From UBA6814 sp040753075 (lineage in GTDB: Bacteria; Desulfobacterota; Desulfovibrionia; Desulfovibrionales; Desulfovibrionaceae): DNA of 44,051 nucleotides. The translations under genes and the position numbers were made by a program. The stretch covers positions 1 through 44,051 of the forward strand of contig JBFMHA010000022.1 in NCBI GenBank assembly GCA_040753075.1, read 5' to 3'. The notes beneath the pieces were generated by a model. The model was not told the origin of the DNA and did not search any database. It saw only the letters and a list, made by a program, of their open reading frames with translations. Shown piece after piece: positions 16,411-24,023 of this stretch (positions are counted from its first letter, which is position 1; each line of letters opens with the position of its first letter).

Positions 16411-16603
16411 ACCTGGAAACAAGCGGCTCGCCGTTGCTTCCGGCACGCTAAAAAAAAGAAACCAATTAAAGAGTCAGTTATGGAGCACGGCCTAATCAAC
16501 ACTACATCGAACGCCTTGCGCGCTGCCTCGCGTCCCTCTTCCCCGCAGAGAAAAACTCACGGCAGAGCGATGCCCACGGCCGCCGACCTAGGCCCCGGCA
16601 GGA

Positions 16604-17068
16604 TCAGGGCTCCCTCTCCCAGCCCGCGGGACACGGGCCGAGGCTCACGTCCCCGCCCTGCTTGACCAGGCGCACCAGATCCGCCAGGGAGATGGCGTCA
16701 AGCTTGTCGAACATGGCCTGGCTGGCCTCGGCCCAGACCCTTCGGGTGAGGCAGGTGTGGGCGCTGCGGCAGGCGCGGCGGCCGGTGGCCGCACACTTGG
16801 TCAAAGCGGTGTCACCTTCCAGCACCCGCACCACCTCGCCCACGGAGATCTCCTCCAGGGGCCGGGCAAGGGAGTGCCCGCCTCCGGGGCCGCGCCGGCT
16901 TTCAATGAACTGCGCCCGCTTCAGAGGCTGGACCAGTTTTTCAAGATACTTGGCGGAGATTCCCTGGCGCCGGGCCACGTCGGCAATGCGGACCGCACCG
17001 CCCGCGTTGTGCAGGGCGATGTCCACCATGAGCCGAGTTCCGTACCTGCTCCGTGTGGACAGCCGCAT
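16604..17068 (-). CDS. Rrf2/IscR-family transcriptional regulator, Cys-triad type
   Basis: 154 residues from ATG 17068, which has a gaggggga ribosome binding site and starts the family motif MRLSTRSRYGTRLMVDIALH. A winged helix-turn-helix spans about residues 1-80 (GISAKYLEKLVQPLKRAQFIESRRGPGGGHSLARP). Three cysteines in the effector region (CAATGRRACRSAHTC, spacing C-x7-C-x5-C) resemble the IscR/NsrR cluster ligands, so it may sense iron-sulfur status, NO or redox. It lies just upstream of the cytochrome-rnf operon on the same strand. Control of rnf is possible but unproven. A paralogue lies at 20507-20914. Confidence 0.87.
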   Translation of the reverse strand: MRLSTRSRYGTRLMVDIALHNAGGAVRIADVARRQGISAKYLEKLVQPLKRAQFIESRRGPGGGHSLARPLEEISVGEVVRVLEGDTALTKCAATGRRACRSAHTCLTRRVWAEASQAMFDKLDAISLADLVRLVKQGGDVSLGPCPAGWEREP

Positions 17069-17347
17069 TGTGTCCCCCTCTTTGCGTCCCGCCGCGTTGC
17101 GCGGCAGAACCAAACGACCCATGCGAGCCTGACGAGAGGCCCTCCGCGGCATAGACCGCGGACGGCGCTAAACAACCGATTGCGTGCGAACGGCCGGCCC
17201 CGTTTCACCCCTGGAGCCAGCCTGCAACCCCTTACCCCAAGACGCCAGGGTGGTCAATGTCCCGGTTTTATTATCCCAAAGCCGAGTCGCGCACTTCCCT
17301 TACCTGCGACGCCCCTGTATTCTCGCCCTGAACCGAGCGCCGCCGCC

Positions 17348-18139
17348 ATGCCGAAACGCCTGCTCCTCGCCGCCCTGCTGGCCATCCTGCTCCCGGCCCG
17401 TCCCGCCCCGGCCGGCGGCCTGCCCTTCTGCCCCGGCGAATCCCTGACCTTCGCCCTGTCCTGGGGCGTGATTCCGGCCGGGGAGGCCAGCCTGGAGGTC
17501 CTGCCCCCGGACCTGCCGCCCGGCGCCGACCCCGCCGCCCCGCCCCGCCTTCACCTGCGCATGCGGGCCCGGACAAACGAATTCGTGGATGTCTTCTACC
17601 GGGTCCGCGACCAGGCGGACTCCTGGACCGACCCGGGCCTGACCCGCTCCGAGCACTACGAAAAATCCCAGCACGAAGGGAGCTACCACCGGGAGATCGT
17701 GGTCCGCTTCTTCTGGAGCAACTCCACGGTGCGCTACGAGAACGACGTGAACGGGCCCAAGGCCCCCCTGGTCCTCCTGCCCGGGACCTTCGACCCCCTG
17801 TCCGTTTTCTACGGCTTCCGCAAGGAAGACATCGGGCCGGACAGCGCGGTGCTGCTGCCGGTGACCGACGGGACCAAGACGGTCATGGGCGAGGCCCGGG
17901 TGGTGGGACGCGAACGGGTGCGGGTTCCGGCCGGCGAATTCGACGCCTGGGTGGTGGAGCCGGACATCCGGGATCTGGGCGGAGTCTTCCGCAAAAGCCC
18001 CAAGGCCAAGCTCACGGTGTGGGTGAGCGCCGACGCGCGCCGCCTCCCGGTGCGCATCGAGAGCGCGGTGCTGGTGGGCTCCTTCCGGGCCGAACTGACC
18101 GGGCTCGCCTGGCCGGAGGACTGCCCCGGCGGGCCGTGA
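17348..18139 (+). CDS. Exported DUF3108 domain protein
   Basis: 263 residues from ATG 17348 with a clear signal peptide (LLLAALLAILLPARPAPA). The mature part matches the DUF3108 pattern: ESLTFALSWGVIPAGEASLEV near the start, then NEFVDVFYRVRDQADSW, DPLSVFYGFRK and a C-terminal KAKLTVWVSADARRLPVRIES. DUF3108 proteins are periplasmic or outer-membrane-associated beta-rich proteins of unknown function. It runs divergently from the Rrf2 gene; the 279-nt gap between them contains no gene I can support. Confidence 0.82.
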   Translation: MPKRLLLAALLAILLPARPAPAGGLPFCPGESLTFALSWGVIPAGEASLEVLPPDLPPGADPAAPPRLHLRMRARTNEFVDVFYRVRDQADSWTDPGLTRSEHYEKSQHEGSYHREIVVRFFWSNSTVRYENDVNGPKAPLVLLPGTFDPLSVFYGFRKEDIGPDSAVLLPVTDGTKTVMGEARVVGRERVRVPAGEFDAWVVEPDIRDLGGVFRKSPKAKLTVWVSADARRLPVRIESAVLVGSFRAELTGLAWPEDCPGGP

Positions 18140-18263
18140 TCTCCCCGGCCGGGGGCCCAGCCGCGCATCGCGCCCACACGCCCCGCTCTTGCCTATAGTG
18201 ACGATTCGGGAGTAGTTTGTCTCTGCTTGGGGTCACTCACGACCAACCTTCCAAGAGAGATGC

Positions 18264-19073
18264 ATGGACCAGCCCAACGCCCCTGCCCCTCCCGAGCCGC
18301 CCCGCCCGACCGCGCGACGCCGGCAGGCCGGCGTTCGTCCCGGAAGCGCGGCGGACGAGCTGACCCGCGCCCTGGACCAGGCCCCGGCCTCGCCCCACAT
18401 GCACTGGTCCGTGCCCTGGGCCGACCTGATGATGACCATGTTCGTGTTCTTCGCGGTGCTCTTCATCTACGCCAGCGCGCGACGGGACGTGATGGAGTCC
18501 TTCCGCGGCCACAAGGCCTACGAGACCGCCCAGCAGGATTACCTGGCCCTGAGCGGCCGGACGGGACCGACGCCGATGCACGACCTGCCCAGGCCCGGCG
18601 CCCTCCCCACCATGGGAGCGCAGCAGCTCGTGGAGACCATGAACGCCGCGGTGCGCGACGAGGGACTGCAGGACGTGGCGGTGCGGGCGGAAGGCGAGGC
18701 GGTGCGCATCACCATGCACGGACCCCTGCTCTTCGACCAGTTCTCCGCCGATGTGAAGCCCGAGGGGGGACGCTTCCTGCACACGGTGGCCCGGATCCTC
18801 GCCATGATGAGCAACCCGGTGGAGGTGCACGGCCACACCGACAACACCCCGGTGTCCACTCCCCGCTACCCCACCGCCTGGGAGTTGTCCGCAGCCCGGG
18901 CGGTGAACGTGGCCCGCCTGCTCATGGAGAGCGAGAACCTGGACCCTGGCCGCTTCAGCGTGGTCGGCCACGCCATGTACCTTCCCTCCGCGCCCAACCT
19001 CACCGCCGAATCCAAGGTCCGCAACCGGCGGGTGGAAATCGTGGTGCGCAAGCCGCAAGCCCCAGAGGACTGA
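18264..19073 (+). CDS. motB: MotB-like stator protein with OmpA peptidoglycan-binding domain
   Basis: A 269-residue protein with a Pro-rich cytoplasmic start, then one membrane helix (WADLMMTMFVFFAVLFIYA). This carries the stator-type Asp (Asp54), the ion-binding residue in MotB/PomB proteins. The C-terminal OmpA-like domain (about residues 150-265) includes EVHGHTDNTPVST, LSAARAVNVARLL and RVEIVV, which anchor to peptidoglycan. The ribosome binding site aagagaga precedes ATG 18264. The gene precedes its motA partner, opposite to the common motA-motB order. It may be a flagellar stator or an accessory one. Confidence 0.85.
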   Translation: MDQPNAPAPPEPPRPTARRRQAGVRPGSAADELTRALDQAPASPHMHWSVPWADLMMTMFVFFAVLFIYASARRDVMESFRGHKAYETAQQDYLALSGRTGPTPMHDLPRPGALPTMGAQQLVETMNAAVRDEGLQDVAVRAEGEAVRITMHGPLLFDQFSADVKPEGGRFLHTVARILAMMSNPVEVHGHTDNTPVSTPRYPTAWELSAARAVNVARLLMESENLDPGRFSVVGHAMYLPSAPNLTAESKVRNRRVEIVVRKPQAPED

Positions 19074-19078
19074 ACCCT

Positions 19079-19999
19079 ATGAACATGCTGCGCTCCAACA
19101 TCATGGGGGTGGCCCTGTGTTCGCTCCTGCTCCTGGCCGGCTTCCTGGTCTCGGGCAACATCATGGTCTACCTGAACCTGCCGGCCCTGCTGGTGGTGTT
19201 CGGCGGCACCCTGGGGGCCACCCTGCTCTCCTTCCCGTACCAGCAGGTGCGGGCCGCGATTCAGGTGGCCAAGGGCGCCTACCTCGCCCCGGCCACGGAC
19301 CCCGACGCGGTCATCATGGCCCTGCTGGACATGTCCATCCGCAGCAAGATCGACGGGCTGCACAGCCTGGAGAAGGCCGGGCAGGAAACCACCTTCGCCG
19401 TCCTGCGCGACGCCATGCAGATGCTCGCGGACAACTACTCCGAGGAGGACATCCGGGACATCCTCTCCACCGAGATCCTCAATTTCCAGCAGCGCCGCCA
19501 GCACAACGAGCGCGTTTTCCGGAGCATGGCGGTATACGCCCCGGGCTTCGGCCTGGCCGGCAGCATCATCGGCCTGGTGGGGCTGCTCTTCGGACTGGGG
19601 AGCACCGGCGACATCCTGCGCTACATACCCATCGCCCTGGTCTCCACCCTGTACGGCATCCTGGCCGCCTACTACGTGTTCTCGCCCATAGCCGAATGCA
19701 TCCGGAGCAAGACCGAACGGGAGGTGCTCACCCACCGGCTGATCATCGAGGGGGCGGTGGCCGTCAAGCACGAGACCAACCCGCACATCCTGGAGAAGAA
19801 GCTCTCCGCATTCCTGACCCCGGCGGCCCGGCGGGAGACCCAGCAGAGCTTTTCCGAGGTGCGCCAGAAGTATCTGCGGATGGTCCGCACCCGCCAGGGC
19901 GAAGAAGAACGGGCCAAAGCCCCTGCGCCCTCCCCGGCCTCGGCTCAGGCTCCGACCGAGCCTTCCTCCCGGGAGAGCGCGTCCACGCAACGCGCCTGA
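19079..19999 (+). CDS. motA: MotA-like stator protein
   Basis: 306 residues from ATG 19079, 5 nt after the motB-like stop, so translation is probably coupled. It has four hydrophobic helices: two near the N-terminus (VALCSLLLLAGFLV, LPALLVVFGGTLGATLLSF) and two after a cytoplasmic loop (PGFGLAGSIIGLVGLLFGLG and ILRYIPIALVSTLYGILAAYYVF). The PGFGLAGSIIGLVG stretch is the MotA signature around TM3. The C-terminal tail is unusually long and Ala/Pro/Ser-rich. It forms the ion-conducting motor stator with the preceding protein. Confidence 0.88.
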   Translation: MNMLRSNIMGVALCSLLLLAGFLVSGNIMVYLNLPALLVVFGGTLGATLLSFPYQQVRAAIQVAKGAYLAPATDPDAVIMALLDMSIRSKIDGLHSLEKAGQETTFAVLRDAMQMLADNYSEEDIRDILSTEILNFQQRRQHNERVFRSMAVYAPGFGLAGSIIGLVGLLFGLGSTGDILRYIPIALVSTLYGILAAYYVFSPIAECIRSKTEREVLTHRLIIEGAVAVKHETNPHILEKKLSAFLTPAARRETQQSFSEVRQKYLRMVRTRQGEEERAKAPAPSPASAQAPTEPSSRESASTQRA

Positions 20000-20020
20000 A
20001 CCAGGCCTGAGAAAACAAAG

Positions 20021-20045
20021 GGCCCCGGGGATGCTCCCCGGGGCC
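20021..20045. terminator. Bidirectional hairpin between motA and the YjfB-like gene
   Basis: A perfect 10-bp stem ggccccgggg / ccccggggcc (20021-20030 and 20036-20045), loop atgct. On the minus strand it is followed by CTTTGTTTTCTC, a good terminator for the YjfB-like gene; on the plus strand the tract is T-poor. Confidence 0.6.
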
Positions 20046-20073
20046 TCCTCGTTCGGGCGCCGTCTCCAGCAGT

Positions 20074-20280
20074 CTACACCATCATGTCCACCATGGTCCC
20101 CTTGCCGGCATAGGCCGCGCCGAGGACCGAGGTCTGGAAGTCGTAGTCGGCGTTGCCGCCGCCTGACATGTTCTGGTTCCGGTTCATGTAGTCCAGGGTC
20201 TTGCTGACCACCTGGGCTCCGAAGACCTGGCGGCTGGAGGCCATGGCCAGGGCAGCCACGCTGCCGGTCGTCTCGTCCAT
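20074..20280 (-). CDS. YjfB-like putative motility protein
   Basis: A 68-residue protein with a strong ribosome binding site (ggggaggga) before ATG 20280. The segment SVAALAMASSRQVFGAQVVSKTLDYMNRN resembles the YjfB family of small putative motility proteins ('ISSVAALASSM...Q.q...LKKALD'). The C-terminal half is Gly/Asn-rich and lacks recognised motifs. It converges on the MotB-MotA pair, which supports a motility link. Biochemical role unknown. Confidence 0.65.
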   Translation of the reverse strand: MDETTGSVAALAMASSRQVFGAQVVSKTLDYMNRNQNMSGGGNADYDFQTSVLGAAYAGKGTMVDMMV

Positions 20281-20351
20281 AGGCGTTCCCTCCCCGAAAA
20301 CGGAAACGGGCCCTTCGGAACTCTTATCGGCAGCCCCGAGAAAAAGTTTAG

Positions 20352-20511
20352 GCTAGCAGGCCGTTGAAAAACGGCGATCTGCTGCGTCAGCGAAAAAAAC
20401 CAGACCGCTTATGTATGCGCAATACATTGCGCGTCCTGGATTTTTCCGCTTCCTTGCATCTCACCATTTTTGAACGGCCTGCGAATTTCGATTTTTCAAC
20501 AGTCAGCTAGC
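20352..20511. repeat. 160-bp imperfect palindromic element with gctagc ends
   Basis: A non-coding block bounded by gctagc on both sides (20352-20357 and 20506-20511). Its arms are gcaggccgttgaaaaa (20356-20371) and tttttgaacggcctgc (20467-20482), inverted with one mismatch in 16. The inner parts also pair: agcgaaaaaaaccaga against cctggatttttccgct, and gcgcaat against attgcgc at the centre. A further atttttcaac half-arm lies at 20490-20500. There is no open frame. It looks like a mobile palindromic unit (MITE or large REP-like element). The stop codon of the adjacent Rrf2 gene lies inside its right end. Confidence 0.7.
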
Positions 20512-20914
20512 ACTTGGCCTGGCGCAGATCCTCCAGGGTGATGCCGTCCAGGATGCCGTTCATGGCCTGGGTGGCCTTGGCCCACACCCGCCGGGTGCGA
20601 CAGGTCTCGGACTTGTCGCAGGTCTTGGGTTCGGCCACGCACTCGGTGAGGTGCACCCCGCCCTCCAGCAGCCGGACGATCTCGCCCACGGAGATATCCG
20701 CCGGCTGCTTGGCCAGCAGGTGCCCGCCCTTGGGGCCGCGCACGCTCTTCAGGTACTTGGCCTTGTTCAGGGGGCGGATGAGCTGCTCAAGGTACTTGAC
20801 CGACACCCCCATGCGCTTGGATATCTCGCTCACCGGCACCGGCTTGCCGTTGCCGTACTCGGCGATGTCCAGGAGCATCCTGGTCCCGTACCTGCTGCGC
20901 GTCGAAAGTTTCAT
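20507..20914 (-). CDS. Rrf2/IscR-family regulator, second copy
   Basis: A 135-residue paralogue of the regulator at 16604-17068, starting MKLSTRSRYGTRMLLDIAEYG. The winged helix-turn-helix reads ISKRMGVSVKYLEQLIRPL with the wing SVRGPKGGHLLAK. Three cysteines (CVAEPKTCDKSETC, C-x6-C-x5-C) are placed as in cluster-binding members. Its TAG stop is formed by the gctagc edge of the palindromic element, so the C-terminus (RQAKC) may have been altered by insertion. It runs divergently from the TorD-like chaperone gene; the 234-nt gap contains two TATGAT -10-like hexamers on the minus strand. Confidence 0.87.
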   Translation of the reverse strand: MKLSTRSRYGTRMLLDIAEYGNGKPVPVSEISKRMGVSVKYLEQLIRPLNKAKYLKSVRGPKGGHLLAKQPADISVGEIVRLLEGGVHLTECVAEPKTCDKSETCRTRRVWAKATQAMNGILDGITLEDLRQAKC

Positions 20915-21148
20915 CGATATCCTCCGGAACAGGGCTACGGCCCCGAAAAATCATACCAAGCTGCTTTGATTGATCCCATCATACTGGATTTCGTCCCCCT
21001 TTCCAAGAGCCAATTCAGAATCCTCCCCGGGCCGGACTCCAGGTTCCCCGGAAGAGCGCCAGACATACGAACCATCTGTAACAACTCTCGCCTTTCCCGA
21101 TGGTTGCCCCGAACGCCCGCCTGATCTACCCTGCGGCCGGAGGCTCCC

Positions 21149-21772
21149 ATGACCCTACCCGCTCCCCTGCCCCGCCCCGTGCTCCTTGCGGCCCTGGCCC
21201 TGCTCCGGAAGGCCTTCCTGGGCCTGCCCGGGGACTGCTCCGGCCTGCTGGCCAGCGACCTGCCGGACCTGGCCCGCGCCGCCCGGGGCTCGGCCCTGGA
21301 GACGCCCCTGGCCGGAATGGCCGCCCGGTCCGCGCCCGGCGAGGACGCCGAGCAGGCCTGCGCCGGCCTCGCCTCGGCCCACGTGGCCCTGTTCGTGGCC
21401 GGCCGGGAGGGGATCCCGGCCCCGCCCTACCAGTCCTGCCACGAGGGAGACGGGCTCATGCTCGGGCCCGCGGCCGAGGCCATGCAGCGCCGCCTGGCGG
21501 CCGAGGGCCTGGCCGTGTCAGGTCCGGCCAGCGAGCCTGCCGACCATCTGCCGGTGCAGATCGAGTTCCTGTATTATCTGGTGAGCGCAGGGCGGGACGC
21601 CGCGGCCGCGGCCTTCGCCCGGGAGGTCCCCGGGACCTGGGCCGGCCGCTTCCGCCAGGCCGTGGCCCGGGCCGCCGGGGAAGACCGGGACAAGGGATTC
21701 TTTGTCCAGGCCGCGGACCTGCTGCTGGCGACTCTGGACGAGGCAGCCCGGCTGGACCGCCGCGAAGCGTGA
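21149..21772 (+). CDS. TorD/DmsD-family chaperone for molybdoenzyme maturation
   Basis: A 207-residue all-helical cytoplasmic protein. The TorD-family core is visible in PPYQSCHEGDGLMLGPAAEAMQRRLAAEGLAV, followed by the conserved E-x2-DH segment and the IEFLYYL helix (EPADHLPVQIEFLYYLVSAG). These chaperones bind the Tat signal of a molybdopterin catalytic subunit and hold it until cofactor insertion. The evident client is the Tat-exported molybdoenzyme at 25473-27689. The gene converges on that operon, ending 10 nt from its last stop, with no terminator visible between. Confidence 0.8.
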   Translation: MTLPAPLPRPVLLAALALLRKAFLGLPGDCSGLLASDLPDLARAARGSALETPLAGMAARSAPGEDAEQACAGLASAHVALFVAGREGIPAPPYQSCHEGDGLMLGPAAEAMQRRLAAEGLAVSGPASEPADHLPVQIEFLYYLVSAGRDAAAAAFAREVPGTWAGRFRQAVARAAGEDRDKGFFVQAADLLLATLDEAARLDRREA

Positions 21773-21782
21773 AGAATCTGAC

Positions 21783-22799
21783 CTAGGGAGCGGCGGGCGC
21801 GAGCAGCCGCCGGGCCTCGGCCAGCACCGCCGGAGCCTCCAGCCGGCCCTGCCCCGTCCAGGCCACCACCCAGCCGCCCTCGGGCCCGCGGCGCAGAAGA
21901 TAGAACACCGGCAGGGCGTCGCGCCCCAGCTCCCGCATCAGGCCGCCCGCCTCGTCCAGGGCCAAGGCGAAGCCCAGGCCCAACTCCTGGCGAAACCTGG
22001 CCAGGGCGCGGCGCGAACACTGGGAGCCCACCCCCACCAGGGCCAACCGGCCGGCCAGGCCGGAATCGGCCTCCACCACGGAGCGCAGGGCCTCCATGGC
22101 CGCGGCCTCCCGCCGGCACTCGGCGCACAGGGGGTTGAACAGGCCCAGGACCGCCAGTTGCGTGGGAATCTCGCCCAGGGCAGGCGCGGCATGGCCCGGG
22201 CCCAGGCCCAGGGCGGCGCGGTCGCGGTCCCCCCCGGCCAGGGCCAGGGGCCAGTCCGGGAAGGCTTCGCCCCGCACCGGGCCGTGCTGGGCGCTGAAGC
22301 CCGGCGGCGCCAGGTCCGGCCGGGCGGCCAGGCGGCCCAGGTAGCCGGCGGGGTGGCGGAACACGTTGGTCAGGCCCAGGCGCACGGCCCAGCGCGCGGC
22401 GATGCCGCTGCGCAGTCAGCGGAAACTTCGGCAGTAGATCACCACCGGACGGGACAGATCCGGGCCAACCATGGCCAGCAGGGCGACGCGCTTGTCCGGG
22501 GACGGGCCGGCCTGGTCCGCCAGGTCGAACTCCAGGTTCTCGGCCCCGGGCAGATGGCCGGCGGCGAACTCGTAGCCCGGCCGCACGTCCAGGAGCAGGG
22601 CTCCTCCCGAATCCAGGACGCGGTCCAGGCCGGCATCGTCGAGCAGGGTGTAGCCGTCACGGGCGGCCTGGGCCGCGGCGTCGGGCCACCAGGCCGGAGG
22701 CTGGCCCTGGGCGGGCGTCGCCAGGGGAAGGGCGCACAGGAGCAGGAGCAGGGCCGCGCAGCTGCGGGCGGTCGAGAGGCGGGTGGGTTGGCTGGTCAC
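21783..22799 (-). CDS. Predicted selenocysteine rhodanese-thioredoxin fusion (in-frame TGA read as Sec)
   Basis: The frame from GTG 22799 (ribosome binding site aggag, 7 nt upstream) to 21783 is open except for one TGA at 22416-22418; read through, it encodes 338 residues. Order: signal peptide (about 1-32), rhodanese domain (about 45-160, with LLLDVRPGYEFAAGHLPGAENL), then a TlpA/thioredoxin-like domain with CAEC (Cys225/Cys228). The TGA is codon 128 in IYCRSFR-U-LRSGIAARWA. The neighbouring triple rhodanese reads FYCEGPACKLSHNSARKA, so the TGA aligns without gaps with its second active-site Cys. Homology continues on both sides, arguing against a real stop. A hairpin follows the TGA. The alternative is a nonsense mutation or two separate proteins. 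Confidence 0.75.
22392..22413 (-). promoter_or_regulatory. SECIS-like hairpin just after the TGA
   Basis: On the minus strand, 2 nt after the TGA, GCGC-A-GCGGC pairs with GCCGC-GCGC around a three-base ATC loop: nine base pairs with a single bulged A. Bacterial SECIS elements are small bulged stem-loops directly downstream of the UGA. This one is closer to the UGA than the E. coli type, and GC-rich coding DNA forms hairpins readily, so support is moderate. Confidence 0.4.
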
Positions 22800-22864
22800 G
22801 ACCCCGCTCCTGGGTTGGGGGGTGGGAGACGGGGCCGGGAAGGGCCGGCCCCGCCCCGGGGAAG

Positions 22865-23968
22865 CTAGTGGGCCTTGATGGTGCAGTCGGCCGCCTGGCA
22901 GGTCACGTCGGCCTCCAGGTAGTAGACGTCCTTGATGTCCGGCCGCAGGTCCTTGACCATGTAGAAGGCCTCGCCGCTGCGCGCGCCGGTGGCGCAGGTG
23001 AACACGATGGGCTTGTCCTTGGACAGGCTCTTCACGTTCTTCTGCAGCTCGCCCACGGGCATGTTCACCGCTCCGGCGAAGTGGCCGCGGGCGAACTCGT
23101 CGGCATCGCGCACGTCGACGAGCAGGATGCTCTGCGGCTTCTCGGCCAGGACCTTCTTGAACTGCTCGACGTCCATGGTCCCTTCGTCCTTGCCGGACTT
23201 GATGGCCAGGGCCGAGGTCCCGGCCCCGAAGGCCTCGACCCAGCCCGGATACCCGGCCTCGAAGGTCGCGACCTTCTTGTAGCCCAGGGCCTGGGCCTTG
23301 AGCGCGGACTTGTGGCTCAGGGGGCACTTGAGCCCGCCGCAGAAGAAGACCAGGGTGGTGTCCTTGTCCGCGGGCAGCATGCCCTGGTACTTCTCGAAGA
23401 AGGTGTCGGGGATGCTCACCGCGCCGGGCACGCTGCCCTCGCGGTACTTGTCCGCGGGCCGGGAGTCCACCACCAGCATGGGCTGGCCCGAGGCCATCAT
23501 GGCGGCCAGCTCCGGGGCCTCGTACACCGGGTAGCGGCCCGCGGCCACCCAGTCCGGGAAGCCGCCGGCGTAGACCGCCACGTTGGCGTAGCCCAGCTTC
23601 TCGGCCTTGCGCGCCGAGTTGTGGGACAGCTTGCAGGCCGGGCCCTCGCAGTAGAAGATGAGCAGGACGTTCTTGTCCTTGGGCAGGAGCTTGCCGGCCA
23701 GCTCGTCGAACTTGGAGTCGGGCAGGCTCACCGCGGTGGGCAGGTGGCCCTTGACGTACTTGGTCTCGTAGGGACGCGAGTCGATGAGCATCGCCTTGTC
23801 CCCGGCCGGAACCACGAGGTGGTCGGACACGAACTTGGCGTCCACGATGGTCTTGTAGAAATGGTCAGGGACGGGCTGGGCCTCCCGCCTGGCCGAGCAC
23901 CCGGCGGCCAGGGCCGCCAGGAGCAGGACCGCGACGGTCAGGCGCACGCTGTTGACGATGGCTCTCAT
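22865..23968 (-). CDS. Triple-rhodanese lipoprotein
   Basis: A 367-residue exported protein with a lipoprotein-type signal (LLLAALAAGC, acylated Cys24). Three rhodanese domains follow. The first two have paired cysteines (FYCEGPAC, Cys107/Cys112; FFCGGLKC, Cys210/Cys215) and each ends in a GFPDW or GYPGW motif. The third has a classical C-x-x-G-x-R loop (TCATGARS, Cys325). Rhodaneses carry persulfide sulfur; three in tandem on the periplasmic side could relay sulfane sulfur to or from the molybdoenzyme of the same operon. The ribosome binding site aaggag precedes ATG 23968. Operon position: after the cytochrome b gene. Confidence 0.88.
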   Translation of the reverse strand: MRAIVNSVRLTVAVLLLAALAAGCSARREAQPVPDHFYKTIVDAKFVSDHLVVPAGDKAMLIDSRPYETKYVKGHLPTAVSLPDSKFDELAGKLLPKDKNVLLIFYCEGPACKLSHNSARKAEKLGYANVAVYAGGFPDWVAAGRYPVYEAPELAAMMASGQPMLVVDSRPADKYREGSVPGAVSIPDTFFEKYQGMLPADKDTTLVFFCGGLKCPLSHKSALKAQALGYKKVATFEAGYPGWVEAFGAGTSALAIKSGKDEGTMDVEQFKKVLAEKPQSILLVDVRDADEFARGHFAGAVNMPVGELQKNVKSLSKDKPIVFTCATGARSGEAFYMVKDLRPDIKDVYYLEADVTCQAADCTIKAH

Positions 23969-24023
23969 GTCGATACTCCTTTCGTGTTGATATTCCTGGC
24001 GGCCGAGGGGTCGCCGTTGCTCC

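Noticed and set aside
16363..16665. A 100-codon plus-strand frame between the decahaem cytochrome and the Rrf2 gene
   Set aside because: No ribosome binding site, a poly-Lys run from AT-rich DNA, and it overlaps the Rrf2 3' end; it covers the likely rnf promoter.
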